DNA of 64,000 bases from Chitinophaga sancti (GTDB lineage Bacteria; Bacteroidota; Bacteroidia; Chitinophagales; Chitinophagaceae): positions 5,544,001 to 5,608,000 of the forward strand of contig NZ_CP139247.1 in the NCBI RefSeq assembly GCF_034087045.1. Reading direction: 5' to 3'. The first letter of the stretch is position 1. Every line of letters starts with the position of its first letter. This document shows, in pieces, positions 49,817 to 60,230 of this stretch. The position numbers were made by a program, and so were the translations under genes. The notes beneath the pieces are model-generated. The model was not told the origin of the DNA. It saw only the letters and a list, made by a program, of their open reading frames with translations, and did no database searches.

Positions 49817-50320
49817 TTATATTTTTCTAAAAAGACCTTCTGCCACGCCCCTGTGTTTTACGGGACGCTGGCTATAATTGAGCTGCTCTAGTTCATTCAA
49901 TAAGGGTAATATATTTTCATCGGCTGCACGCTCAATTGCCAGTTTCAAAACCAGCACCCCTCCGGGTTTCAGCGCATCGATAATAGCCGGAAATATCGCC
50001 ACATCAAAATAATAATACAATACAATGAGATCATATTTGTCCGCAATTTCAAATGCCGACAAATCCGCACACACCGTCCTTACCTTCAATCCCTCCGCAC
50101 GCAAACTCAACTGCTCCATTGCCACATCCGAAAAATCCACCGCCGTCACCTCCCATCCTCTCTCTGCCAGGTACAGCGTATGCCTGCCACTACCTGCCGC
50201 CACATCCAAAGCCTTTCCACCAGCGGGAAACTGCTCATACATGGACAAAAAATAAGGATCTGGTATTTCCAGAGAAGGGAGTCCTTTCGTATATCGTTCA
50301 TTCCACAGCATTCTACTCAT
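49817..50320 (-). CDS. Class I SAM-dependent methyltransferase, short
   Basis: 167 residues, about 25-30 fewer than usual. SAM motif I ALDVAAGSGRHTLYLAERGW, motif II acidic residue in VTAVDFS, and the motif-IV region YDLIVLYYYFDVAIFP with LKPGGVLVLK after it. Resembles TehB-like enzymes. The tail after NELEQL joins directly to RPVKHRGVAEGLFRK and may have lost a short segment. Substrate unknown. Confidence 0.8.
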   Translation of the reverse strand: MSRMLWNERYTKGLPSLEIPDPYFLSMYEQFPAGGKALDVAAGSGRHTLYLAERGWEVTAVDFSDVAMEQLSLRAEGLKVRTVCADLSAFEIADKYDLIVLYYYFDVAIFPAIIDALKPGGVLVLKLAIERAADENILPLLNELEQLNYSQRPVKHRGVAEGLFRKI

Positions 50321-50370
50321 TTGGACAAATGTAATGAAAAATGAAGCAGCCGGCTTGGGAAGGCATTAAA

Positions 50371-50412
50371 TAAAAAGAGAAGACGCCCCGGTGGGTACTC
50401 CGGGACGCCTTC
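50371..50412 (-). terminator. Strand-specific terminator of the second giant gene
   Basis: Twelve-position stem (50380-50391 with 50400-50411). On the minus-strand RNA the two non-Watson-Crick positions are G-U pairs, on the plus strand they are mismatches. It is followed on the minus strand by TCTCTTTTTATTT. It thus fits the minus-strand gene ending at 50438. Confidence 0.8.
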
Positions 50413-50437
50413 AGCCTATTTCTACTTTACACTTCTC

Positions 50438-52759
50438 TTATCTTATTACGGTCACTTCACCTTTCACTATTCTTGTCTCTCCACCTGCCGTATTCTTGTA
50501 GCTCAACAGATACACATAAGTTCCTACATCTACCAGTGATCCCTGGAATCTACCATCCCATCCTTTGGTCTGGTCTTTACTCAGGAACACTACCTGGCCC
50601 CAACGGTTGAAGACGCGCAGATCGTAATCGTACATAGGACCGTTTACGTGAGGTTTGAACGTATCGTTGTTACCATCACCATTCGGCGTGAACGCATTCG
50701 GGAAGTCTGGCTTCGCTTCACATTGTTTGTAAGTAACTGTGATGTCGTCGGTCACAGAGCCACAATCATTGTAAACAGTCACTTTATAGTACCCGGTCGC
50801 TGTCACTACATACGTTGCCGTTGTAGCGCCATCCTGCCATCTGATGCTGTTGCCGGTGCCGGCATCTACACTCAGGGTCAGGGTCTGACCGATACAGATA
50901 GTGGTATCATTGCCCAGAGAAATATCTCCGAGACCAGCCACTGTTACTTTTACACTATCTGAAGAAGTCAGATTACAATATTTGTCAAGTACTGTTACAG
51001 TGTAGATACCCGGTGTGCTTACTTCCTTGATCGGATCGGTCGTACCATCATTCCAGAGGTAAGAGATCGCACTCGCGTTAGTCGCATCCAGAACTACCAG
51101 GCCACCGGCACAGATATCCTTGTCAGGACCGAGGTCTAAGCTGATGTTTGCCTTGTTGGTAACGGTCACAGTATCGGTCACTACACAACTATTCTTCGTT
51201 ACAGTCACCCAGTAGTCACCAGGCTTAGATACGATGATAGAGTTTGTCAGCGATCCATCAGACCATTTCACACTGCCGCCATCTGGCTCAACCTGTAAGA
51301 TCACTGTCTGATCAGGACATACAGACGTATCAGGTGTCAGGGTCACGTTTGGTGCAGTAGCCACTGTTACAGTTGCCTGGTCGGTTACAGTACAACCCTT
51401 CAGTGATACATCTACAGTATAAGTACCTGCGGTACTTACCGTGATAGATGGTCCGGTATCACCAGTGCTCCATGTGTAAGAAGCACCCTGTACATAGGCA
51501 TTCAGTTTTACTGTCATACCATCACAGATAGTGGTATCGCGGATTTCGACTGTTGGTGGTTTATTCACCGTTACCTTCACAGAGTCTGTAGCGGAACAAC
51601 CATTGTTGGTTACAGTTGCGTAGTAAGTACCGGCAGCAGATACGGTGATCTGTTGGGTAGTCGCTCCAGTATTCCACTTGATCGTGTAGCCTGCGCTTGC
51701 ATTTGCTGCACCGGCATCCAGGGTGACTGAGTTACCTTCGCAGATCGCAGTATCGTTACCCAGGTTGACAGTTGGTTTCTGTACATATTGCAGGGTGTAA
51801 GTTACCGGATCAGATACGCAACCGGTTACGCCATCAGTTACGATGAAAGTAGCCTGTGTTGCACCATTCAGGTCGAACACATTGCTGGTCTGACTCTTCG
51901 GTGTGGTTACGGTACCTGCAGGATATACGCTCTGCAGTGTAAATGTTGGTTTGTTTACTTTGGTCAGCAGTTGCAATGCAAACTTCGTATTGTCAGAACA
52001 GTTCACTGGCAGTGTAGCGTCCAGTTGTGGTTTAGGACATGCTGCTACAGTAATGATCTGTACTCTTTCGATCGCGGCATTACCACATGCATCAGATACA
52101 TTCCATCTTCTGGTGATGGTGTAACCGTTACAAGCATCCACAGTGTATGGATCGGTGGTCATGGTCGCTTTCTTAGGGAAGTTGCCATCGCAGTTATCAG
52201 TTGCGTACAGGGTAGCAGCAGCTGGTATGGTACCTCCACAAGTGACAGTAACAGCAGCCGGAGCCGGATCGATCACTGGTTTGGTGGTATCTACAACTGT
52301 GATTACCTGACGAACAGTGTTGGTATTACCACATTCATCTTTCGCTACCCATGTCCTGATCAGCTGGTAGTTGCTTGCACAAGCACCGGTGATAGACTGA
52401 CGGGTCTGGGAGTAGCTGATCTTCACATTGCTGGTTGCGGTACAGTTGTCAGTAGCTGACAGGTTGCCTGGCGGTGTTGGCACTGCACTACAACTTACTG
52501 TAGTATCGCCTGGCGGTGTGATGGTGAATGTTGGTTTAGTAGTATCCTGAACGGTGATCACCTGTTTCATGGTGGCAGTGTTACCACAATCATCAGAAGC
52601 GGTCCAGGTACGGGTCAGGCGGTAGTTGTTAGAGCATGTAGTGCTCAGGAACACCTTCGTCTGGGATACAGATACTTTCACACTTGCAGAACAGTTGTCA
52701 GTAGCTGTGATCGTTGGCAATGCAGGTACAGCATCACAATTCACAGTCGTATCAGACAC
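50438..52759 (-). CDS. C-terminal segment of a second giant T9SS surface protein
   Basis: 773 codons. It begins artificially after a frameshift near 52765; the true gene starts beyond 64000. It contains two to three HYR-like domains (DTTKPTFTITPPGDTTVSC ... ATDNC ... WNVSDACGN), about six SprB/PKD-like repeats (LGNDTAICEGNSVTLDAG ... GTYYATVTNNGC), and ends in the type B C-terminal domain (FPNAFTPNGDGNNDTFKPHV, VFNRWGQVVF). It is exported by the T9SS. No PorP/SprF gene is adjacent; a methyltransferase follows, so it must use a partner encoded elsewhere, possibly at 28.5 kb. Confidence 0.85.
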   Translation of the reverse strand: MSDTTVNCDAVPALPTITATDNCSASVKVSVSQTKVFLSTTCSNNYRLTRTWTASDDCGNTATMKQVITVQDTTKPTFTITPPGDTTVSCSAVPTPPGNLSATDNCTATSNVKISYSQTRQSITGACASNYQLIRTWVAKDECGNTNTVRQVITVVDTTKPVIDPAPAAVTVTCGGTIPAAATLYATDNCDGNFPKKATMTTDPYTVDACNGYTITRRWNVSDACGNAAIERVQIITVAACPKPQLDATLPVNCSDNTKFALQLLTKVNKPTFTLQSVYPAGTVTTPKSQTSNVFDLNGATQATFIVTDGVTGCVSDPVTYTLQYVQKPTVNLGNDTAICEGNSVTLDAGAANASAGYTIKWNTGATTQQITVSAAGTYYATVTNNGCSATDSVKVTVNKPPTVEIRDTTICDGMTVKLNAYVQGASYTWSTGDTGPSITVSTAGTYTVDVSLKGCTVTDQATVTVATAPNVTLTPDTSVCPDQTVILQVEPDGGSVKWSDGSLTNSIIVSKPGDYWVTVTKNSCVVTDTVTVTNKANISLDLGPDKDICAGGLVVLDATNASAISYLWNDGTTDPIKEVSTPGIYTVTVLDKYCNLTSSDSVKVTVAGLGDISLGNDTTICIGQTLTLSVDAGTGNSIRWQDGATTATYVVTATGYYKVTVYNDCGSVTDDITVTYKQCEAKPDFPNAFTPNGDGNNDTFKPHVNGPMYDYDLRVFNRWGQVVFLSKDQTKGWDGRFQGSLVDVGTYVYLLSYKNTAGGETRIVKGEVTVIR

Positions 52760-55700
52760 CAGGGCATTGAGAACGCTGGTCTGGTCGTATCCTGAACGGT
52801 GATGATCTGTTTCAGAACAGTGCTGTTACCACAATTATCGGTTGCAGTCCAGGTACGTGTGATCTGGTAAGTGTTGCTGCATGTGCTGCCAGAGATTGAC
52901 TGCCTGGTATCCACTGGAGTTACAGTGATAGTACCAGGTGTACAGTTGTCAGTAGCCGTCAGCGTGGCAGCTGTTGGTACCTTATCACAATCTACAGTAA
53001 CGTTAGCAGGAACAGTTATGGTGAACACAGGGCCAGTCTGGTCTCTTACCGTGATGGTCTGTTTCAGGGTATCGCTGGCGTTACCACAATTATCAACCGC
53101 TACCCATTTACGGATCAGGTAGTAATTGCTGGTACACTGACCTGCGATGTCTATTCTTGTTTCAATTGGCGCGATGGTCAGGGTACCTAAACAAGCATCG
53201 TTTGCTGTGAGGTTTACAGCAGCTGGCACCTGATCACACTCTACGGTCACATCAGCAGGTGCTGTGGAAGTGAACACAGGAGCTTTGGTATCGGTCACAG
53301 TGATGGTCTGCTGGGCTGAAGTTGTGAGACCACAACGGTCTACGGCTGTCCAGGTACGTCTGATGATAGTCGTACAAGCATCCGGTGTCTGCGTATTATC
53401 AGTGTAAGTCACAGTCAGCGCCTCGTTAGTGAAAGGCTGGTGGCTGAACACTGGTGTACCGAACAGCGTAGTGTAATCTTTACCCAGTACACAATCAGTA
53501 GTGATAGCAGCTGGTACAGATACTACTACCGGAGGTGTAGTGATCCTTCTGATCTTCACCACATTGCTGATGGTGGTGCTACAAGCGCCGGAGGTCACAA
53601 TTCGTCTGAACCATACGGTATCAGCGGTAAGTGTACCTGGGGTATAGGAAGCAGAAGTACCGCCTGTACCTGTAGTCACGTTAGAGAACCCGGTGGTTGC
53701 ACTGGTCGTGCTGATCTGCCACTGATAAGTGAAGGTACCGTCGCCACCACTCAGGGTAGTCGTTCCTTTCAGCTGAGCAGGTGTTTCAGAAGCACACACT
53801 GTCTGATCAGCGGAGATCGTATTGCCCATTACTGGTCCCAGGTTAGTCAGTGTTACAGTAGCTGGTGAACCAGTACATGTACCATTGCTCAGGGTCCATT
53901 GGAGAACAGCCGTTGTATTTACCAGCACTATTACTTTGGCAGTCGGATTGTTCAGATCAGCAGCTGCGATGGTTGCAGTACCACTGATTACAGTCCATGT
54001 ACCTTTAGAAGTAGCGATGGCGCCTGGCGTAGCAGTCATTATAAAGGCAGAGTCATTACAATGAGTCTGGTTAGCTCCGGCATTTGCAGCTTCCGGCATC
54101 ATGTCGTTCTTCAGGAAGACAGTGCTGCTGGTTGCGCAGGAATTGTTAGTAATTGTCCAGATTGCAGTGGCAGTATCACCTGCTGGTACAAATATCTTAG
54201 CTGTCGGATTATTCAGATCAGCCGTTGCGATCGTAGCGGCAGAACCTGTGTAGAATGACCAGGTACCGGTACCAATGGTAGCAGTGTTGGCAGTCATGAC
54301 GAAGGCACTGTCAGAACAATGCGTCTGTGCAGAACCGGCATTTGCCACATCCGGCATCTTATCATTTACCAGTTTCACTGTGCTGCTGGAAGTACATACA
54401 CCGTTGGAGATGGTCCAGGTAGCAATTACGCTATCACCTTCCGGTACGCTGATGGCAGCATTTGGATTGTGCACATCCGCTGTAGCGATAGTAGCAGTAG
54501 AACCGGTTGGTAATGTCCAGGTTCCTACGGCACCGGCTACATCAGGTGTATTAGCTGCCAGGGTGAAGGTGCTGGTCGCACACTGGTGGGTATCGGTACC
54601 TGCAGCAGCTGCTGTTGGTTGCTGATAGTTTACCAGTTTAATGCTGTCTACTGTAGAACAATTACCATTTGTGATTGTCCAGTAAGCCATTACACTGTCA
54701 CCCGCAGGTACGTTGATAGTAGCGGTAATGCTGTTTGCATTCGTGATAGTAGCAATTGGTGTAGATACGGTCCATGTACCGGTAGCGGTAGTCAGTGATG
54801 GTGCAGTTGCACTCATGGTGAATACGGCATCGTTACAATGTTTCAGAGAATCAGGACCCGCGTCTGCCTGGGCTGGCGCTTCGTAATTCTTCAACAGGAT
54901 CATATCGTAGCTGGAGCAGACACCGTTGGTCACTGTCCAGATTGCGGTTGCGGTATCGCCTGCAGGCAGGGTGAATACGGCATTGATATTAGTAGAGTCG
55001 GTCGCGTTAAAGCTTGCGGCACTACCTGGGTACAGAGACCATTTACCTACTGCTGTTGCCAGGTTTGGTGCGGTCGCTGCCATAGAGAATGTAGTGTTAT
55101 TACACTGTACCAGGGAGTCAGCACCGGCATCTGCCTGCGCTGGCTGCTGATAGTTGTACAGTTTAATTGTATCGGCACTGTAACAGATACCGTTGGTCAG
55201 TGTCCAGGAGATGTATGCACTATCACCATTTGGTACAGTGAAAGTAGTACTGTTATTATTAAGGTCAGCAGCCGGGAAGGTAGCATTACCCTTCACTACC
55301 GTCCAATAACCGATGGCACCCGGAACATCCGGAGCATTCGCCGTTACAGGGAAGGTAGTGGTCATACACTGTTGCATATCTGCTGGTACGGCGGCAGCGG
55401 TTGGTGACATATAGTTCACCAGTTTCACTGTGTCGCTGGTAGAACATGTACCGTTACCGATTGACCAGATAGCGAGTACGCTATCGCCTGCAGGAACAAA
55501 GATGGTAGCATTCGGATCGTTCGGATCACTTGCTACCGCGGTAGTAGTACCTACGAATGTCCATTCTCCGATAGCACCTGTTACATCAGGTACGTTTGCA
55601 CTCATCACGAAAGCACTGTCAGAACAATGTTTCACCAAGTCCGTACCTGCATCAGCTTTAACAGGAGTCAGGTAGTTAGTCAGTATCACAGCCGCTGAAT

Positions 55701-58700
55701 CAGCGCACACACCATTTGTTACAACCCAGTGTAATTCAGCAGAGGCATCATTTGGCAGCGTTATATTAGCAGCTGGCAGGTGCTCTTCGCCGGTAGCGAT
55801 AGTAGCGATACCGCTGCGAACATACCATGTACCGATAGCACCTGTTACGTTTGGTGTAGAACCGGCCAGTACAAAGGCAGAACCCGCACACTTGGTCTGG
55901 TTAGTACCCGCACTTACTGCAGTTGGCTGTTCGTAATTGATCAGCACAATGTTGTCAGAAGTGGTACAACCCAGGTTGGTGATGGTCCAGCTCAGTACTA
56001 CCGTAGAACCGGCAGTTACCGTGAAGGTCGTGTTCGGATCATTCAGCTGTGCAGCTGAGATAGTATAAGAAGCAGGAGATACAGCACTCCAGTAACCGGT
56101 AGCACCAGCGACAGAAGGTGTATTTGCTGTCATTGTAAAGGCATCGTCGTTACAATGTTTGATAGTGTCTACACCCGCATCTGCATTAGCAGGAGGATTA
56201 TTATTTACGATCCATACGGTGTCTACATCCGCACATACACCATTTGTAATCGTCCAGAACAACATGCTGCTGTCACCCACAGGGATGGTCACAGTCGTGG
56301 TTGGGCTGTTGATACTTGCGATCGTTGCGGTAGAACCGGCTGGCTTAGACCATGTACCGGAAGCTGTAGATACAGATGGTGCATTGGCCGCCATGGTGAA
56401 GGTCGCAGTGTTACACTGGTGCTGGTCAGGACCTGCATCTGCATCAGCTGGTTTCACATAGTTGACCAGTTTTATGCTATCCACGGTAGAACATGTACCA
56501 TTCACGATTGTCCAGTAAGCCATTACGCTGTCGCCTACAGGAACTGTGATCGTAGCGGTTGTACTGTTTGGATTAGTGATAGTAGCAGTTGCACTGGATA
56601 CAGTCCAGGTGCCAACACCTACGCTAGCCGCAGTAGCTGACATCGTAAAGGTACCGTTCGCACACTGCTTGATGGAATCCGGGCCTGCCTGCGCTGTAGA
56701 AGGCGCCTGGTAGTTCTTCAGGAAAACATAATCAGTGCTGGAACAAACACCATTTGTGACAGTCCATATTAAAGTAGCAGTATCGCCGGCTGCAAGGGTC
56801 ACCGTAGCTGCAGGATTGTTAAACATGCCTGTAGTGATGGTGGCTTTGCTGCCTGTAAATGCTGACCATGTACCTACTGCTGTAGCAGGAGCTGCTGCTG
56901 TAGCCAGCATGATGAAAGTAGCATTATTACACTGTACAATGGAATCCGGACCTGCATTGGCAGTAGTTGGCATAGCGTAGTTCACTAATACAATACTGTC
57001 TTTAGAAGAACAGGTACCATTCGTCACGGTCCAGTACAGGGTAGCAGTAGAACCAGTCGCTACGGTGATCACAGCATTTACGTTGCTGCTATCAGCAGTA
57101 CCGATAGTAGCAGTACCGCTCTTTACAGACCACATACCAGTACCGATGGTTGGCGTAGTCGCCGCCATGGTAAAGGAAGGAGTCGCACACTGTTTCACAG
57201 TATCCGGGCCTGCATTGGCAGTAGTCGGTGTAGCGTAGTTGATCAGTTTTACATAATCGGTAGAAGAACAGGTACCGTTGGTCACTGTCCATATCAGTGT
57301 AGCGGTATCACCAGCTGCCAGGGTCACCGTAGCTGCAGGATTGTTGAACATGCCTGTAGTGATGGTGGCTTTGCTGCCTGTGAAGGTGGACCAGGTACCG
57401 GTTGCGGTAGCAGGAGAAGCTGCCGTAGCCTGCATGGTGAATGTGCTGTTCGCACACTGCATAATAGAATCCGGACCGGCGTTCGCTGCTACCGGTTGCA
57501 TATAGTTGGTAATTGTTACTGAAGCAGAGTCAGCGCAGACACCGTTGGTAATTACCCAACGTAATAAGGCGGTCTGACCAGCTGGAACAATAACAGTTGA
57601 AGTAGCGCTGGTTGGTGTAGTCACAGTGGCAGTACCACTGCGTACATACCAGTAACCGGTTGCACCGGTCATTGGTGTAGAACCCGCAAGCGTAAACAGA
57701 CTGTCAGAACAATGAGTCTGTGCAATACCTGCTGAAGTTGCGGTTGGCTGTACATAGTTGATCAGAACGATATTGTCTGAAGATGTACAACCGATATTAG
57801 TAATCGTCCATTTCAGTACCACAGTCTGACCGGCAGTTACGCTGAAGGTAGCAGTCGGGTTGTTCAGCTGAGCAGCAGAAATGGTATAAGTAGATGGAGA
57901 AACCACTGTCCAGGTACCCCATGCTCCAGATACTGACGGTGAGTTCGCGGACATTGTAAAAGTAGCGTTGTTACACTGCTTAATAGTGTCCGGACCGGCA
58001 TTCGCAGCGGTGGGTGACAGGTTATTTACGATCCATACGGTGTCTACATCCGCACATACACCATTTGTAATCGTCCAGAACAACATGCTGCTGTCACCCA
58101 CAGGGATGGTCACAGTCGTGGTTGGGCTGTTGATACTTGCGATCGTTGCGGTAGAACCGGCTGGCTTAGACCATGTACCGGAAGCTGTAGATACAGATGG
58201 TGCATTGGCCGCCATGGTGAAGGTCGCAGTGTTACACTGGTGTTGATCAGGACCTGCATCTGCATCAGCTGGTTTCACATAGTTGACCAGTTTTATGCTA
58301 TCCACGGTAGAACATGTACCATTCACGATTGTCCAGTAAGCCATTACGCTGTCGCCTACAGGAACTGTGATCGTAGCGGTTGTACTGTTTGGATTAGTGA
58401 TAGTAGCAGTTGCACTGGATACAGTCCAGGTGCCAACACCTACGCTAGCCGCAGTAGCTGACATCGTAAAGGTACCGTTCGCACACTGCTTGATGGAATC
58501 CGGGCCTGCCTGCGCTGTAGAAGGCGCCTGGTAGTTCTTCAGGAAGACATAATCAGTGCTGGAACAAACACCATTTGTGACAGTCCATATTAAAGTAGCA
58601 GTATCGCCGGCTGCAAGGGTCACCGTAGCTGCAGGATTGTTAAACATGCCTGTAGTGATGGTGGCCTTGCTGCCTGTAAATGCTGACCATGTACCTACTG

Positions 58701-59775
58701 CTGTAGCAGGAGCTGCTGCTGTAGCCAGCATGGTGAAAGAAGCGTTATTACACTGTACAATGGAATCCGGACCTGCATTGGCAGTAGTTGGCATAGCGTA
58801 GTTCACTAATACAATACTGTCTTTAGAAGAACAGGTACCATTCGTCACGGTCCAGTACAGGGTAGCAGTAGAACCAGTCGCTACGGTGATCACAGCATTT
58901 ACGTTGCTGCTATCAGCAGTACCGATAGTAGCAGTACCGCTCTTTACAGACCACATACCAGTACCGATGGTTGGCGTAGTCGCCGCCATGGTAAAGGAAG
59001 GAGTCGCACACTGTTTCACAGTATCCGGGCCTGCATTGGCAGTAGAAGGAGTAGCGTAGTTAATCAGTTTTACATAATCAACAGAAGAACAGGTACCGTT
59101 GGTCACCGTCCATATCAAGGTAGCAGTATCACCAGCTGCCAGGGTCACCGTAGCTGCAGGATTGTTGAACATGCCTGTAGTGATGGTGGCTTTGCTGCCT
59201 GTGAAGGTGGACCAGGTACCGGTTGCGGTAGCAGGAGAAGCTGCCGTAGCCTGCATGGTGAATGTGCTGTTCGCACACTGCATAATAGAATCCGGACCGG
59301 CGTTCGCTGCTACCGGTTGCATATAGTTGGTAATTGTTACTGATGCAGAGTCAGCGCAGACACCGTTGGTAATTACCCAACGTAATAAGGCGGTCTGACC
59401 AGCTGGAACAATAACAGTTGAAGTAGCGCTGGTTGGTGTAGTCACCGTGGCAGTACCACTGCGTACATACCAGTAACCGGTTGCACCGGTCATTGGTGTA
59501 GAACCCGCAAGCGTAAACAGACTGTCAGAACAATGAGTCTGTGCAATACCTGCTGAAGTTGCGGTTGGCTGTACATAGTTGATCAGAACGATATTGTCTG
59601 AAGATGTACAACCGATATTAGTAATCGTCCATTTCAGTACCACAGTCTGACCGGCAGTTACGCTGAAGGTAGCAGTCGGGTCGTTCAGCTGAGCAGCAGA
59701 AATGGTATAAGTAGATGGAGAAACCACTGTCCAGGTACCCCATGCTCCAGATACTGACGGTGAGTTCGCGGACAT
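52741..59775 (-). CDS. Central segment of the second giant T9SS surface protein
   Basis: 2,344 codons, in one frame; part of the same gene as the pieces on both sides. The N-terminal two thirds carry Ig/PKD-like domains of about 86 residues with a conserved Cys pair (ANAGPDTIKQC ... TATLIWTVTNGTCSS ... VKLINY), arranged in seven-domain super-repeats at 56.2-59.8 kb. Then come more diverged copies (53.8-56.2 kb), an Ig-like piece with VMGNTISADQTVCASETP, and HYR-like domains (TDTKAPVFTSTAPADVTVEC). The last codons after RPAFS are out of frame: one base is missing near 52765, after which SDTTVNCDAVP resumes. Repeated beta domains indicate an extended fibre. Confidence 0.85.
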   Translation of the reverse strand: MSANSPSVSGAWGTWTVVSPSTYTISAAQLNDPTATFSVTAGQTVVLKWTITNIGCTSSDNIVLINYVQPTATSAGIAQTHCSDSLFTLAGSTPMTGATGYWYVRSGTATVTTPTSATSTVIVPAGQTALLRWVITNGVCADSASVTITNYMQPVAANAGPDSIMQCANSTFTMQATAASPATATGTWSTFTGSKATITTGMFNNPAATVTLAAGDTATLIWTVTNGTCSSVDYVKLINYATPSTANAGPDTVKQCATPSFTMAATTPTIGTGMWSVKSGTATIGTADSSNVNAVITVATGSTATLYWTVTNGTCSSKDSIVLVNYAMPTTANAGPDSIVQCNNASFTMLATAAAPATAVGTWSAFTGSKATITTGMFNNPAATVTLAAGDTATLIWTVTNGVCSSTDYVFLKNYQAPSTAQAGPDSIKQCANGTFTMSATAASVGVGTWTVSSATATITNPNSTTATITVPVGDSVMAYWTIVNGTCSTVDSIKLVNYVKPADADAGPDQHQCNTATFTMAANAPSVSTASGTWSKPAGSTATIASINSPTTTVTIPVGDSSMLFWTITNGVCADVDTVWIVNNLSPTAANAGPDTIKQCNNATFTMSANSPSVSGAWGTWTVVSPSTYTISAAQLNNPTATFSVTAGQTVVLKWTITNIGCTSSDNIVLINYVQPTATSAGIAQTHCSDSLFTLAGSTPMTGATGYWYVRSGTATVTTPTSATSTVIVPAGQTALLRWVITNGVCADSASVTITNYMQPVAANAGPDSIMQCANSTFTMQATAASPATATGTWSTFTGSKATITTGMFNNPAATVTLAAGDTATLIWTVTNGTCSSTDYVKLINYATPTTANAGPDTVKQCATPSFTMAATTPTIGTGMWSVKSGTATIGTADSSNVNAVITVATGSTATLYWTVTNGTCSSKDSIVLVNYAMPTTANAGPDSIVQCNNATFIMLATAAAPATAVGTWSAFTGSKATITTGMFNNPAATVTLAAGDTATLIWTVTNGVCSSTDYVFLKNYQAPSTAQAGPDSIKQCANGTFTMSATAASVGVGTWTVSSATATITNPNSTTATITVPVGDSVMAYWTIVNGTCSTVDSIKLVNYVKPADADAGPDQHQCNTATFTMAANAPSVSTASGTWSKPAGSTATIASINSPTTTVTIPVGDSSMLFWTITNGVCADVDTVWIVNNNPPANADAGVDTIKHCNDDAFTMTANTPSVAGATGYWSAVSPASYTISAAQLNDPNTTFTVTAGSTVVLSWTITNLGCTTSDNIVLINYEQPTAVSAGTNQTKCAGSAFVLAGSTPNVTGAIGTWYVRSGIATIATGEEHLPAANITLPNDASAELHWVVTNGVCADSAAVILTNYLTPVKADAGTDLVKHCSDSAFVMSANVPDVTGAIGEWTFVGTTTAVASDPNDPNATIFVPAGDSVLAIWSIGNGTCSTSDTVKLVNYMSPTAAAVPADMQQCMTTTFPVTANAPDVPGAIGYWTVVKGNATFPAADLNNNSTTFTVPNGDSAYISWTLTNGICYSADTIKLYNYQQPAQADAGADSLVQCNNTTFSMAATAPNLATAVGKWSLYPGSAASFNATDSTNINAVFTLPAGDTATAIWTVTNGVCSSYDMILLKNYEAPAQADAGPDSLKHCNDAVFTMSATAPSLTTATGTWTVSTPIATITNANSITATINVPAGDSVMAYWTITNGNCSTVDSIKLVNYQQPTAAAAGTDTHQCATSTFTLAANTPDVAGAVGTWTLPTGSTATIATADVHNPNAAISVPEGDSVIATWTISNGVCTSSSTVKLVNDKMPDVANAGSAQTHCSDSAFVMTANTATIGTGTWSFYTGSAATIATADLNNPTAKIFVPAGDTATAIWTITNNSCATSSTVFLKNDMMPEAANAGANQTHCNDSAFIMTATPGAIATSKGTWTVISGTATIAAADLNNPTAKVIVLVNTTAVLQWTLSNGTCTGSPATVTLTNLGPVMGNTISADQTVCASETPAQLKGTTTLSGGDGTFTYQWQISTTSATTGFSNVTTGTGGTSASYTPGTLTADTVWFRRIVTSGACSTTISNVVKIRRITTPPVVVSVPAAITTDCVLGKDYTTLFGTPVFSHQPFTNEALTVTYTDNTQTPDACTTIIRRTWTAVDRCGLTTSAQQTITVTDTKAPVFTSTAPADVTVECDQVPAAVNLTANDACLGTLTIAPIETRIDIAGQCTSNYYLIRKWVAVDNCGNASDTLKQTITVRDQTGPVFTITVPANVTVDCDKVPTAATLTATDNCTPGTITVTPVDTRQSISGSTCSNTYQITRTWTATDNCGNSTVLKQIITVQDTTRPAFSMPWCLIRL

Positions 59776-60230
59776 TGTAAAAGTAGCGTTGTTACACTGC
59801 TTAATAGTGTCCGGACCGGCATTCGCAGCGGTGGGTGACAGGTTATTTACGATCCATACGGTGTTGTGCTACATACACCATTTGTAATCGTCCAGAACAA
59901 CATGCTGCTGTCACCCAGGGATTACAGTCGTGGTTGGGCTGTTGATACTTGCGATCGTTGCGGTAGAACCGGCTGGTTAGACCATGTACCGGAAGCTGTA
60001 GATACAGATGGTGCATTGGCCGCCATGGTGAAGGTCGTGTTACACTGGTGTTGATCAGGACCTGCATCTGCATCAGCTGGTTTCACATAGTTGACCAGTT
60101 TTATGCTATCCACGGTAGAACATGTACCATTCACGATTGTCCAGTAAGCCATTACGCTGTCGCCTACAGGAACTGTGATCGTAGCGGTTGTACTGTTTGG
60201 ATTAGTGATAGTAGCAGTAGCTGGATACAG
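59776..60230 (-). other. Frame-disrupted stretch of the second giant gene
   Basis: Compared with the copies 1,821 bases away it has five deletions: 4 bases at 59861-59877, 5 at 59913-59928, 1 at 59971-59980, 3 at 60031-60044 and 2 at 60211-60230. Together 15, which is exactly the shortening of this copy (1,806 instead of 1,821). Each lies where two other copies differ, and the local sequence is a mixture of them. Likely a consensus error, not biology. Confidence 0.8.
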
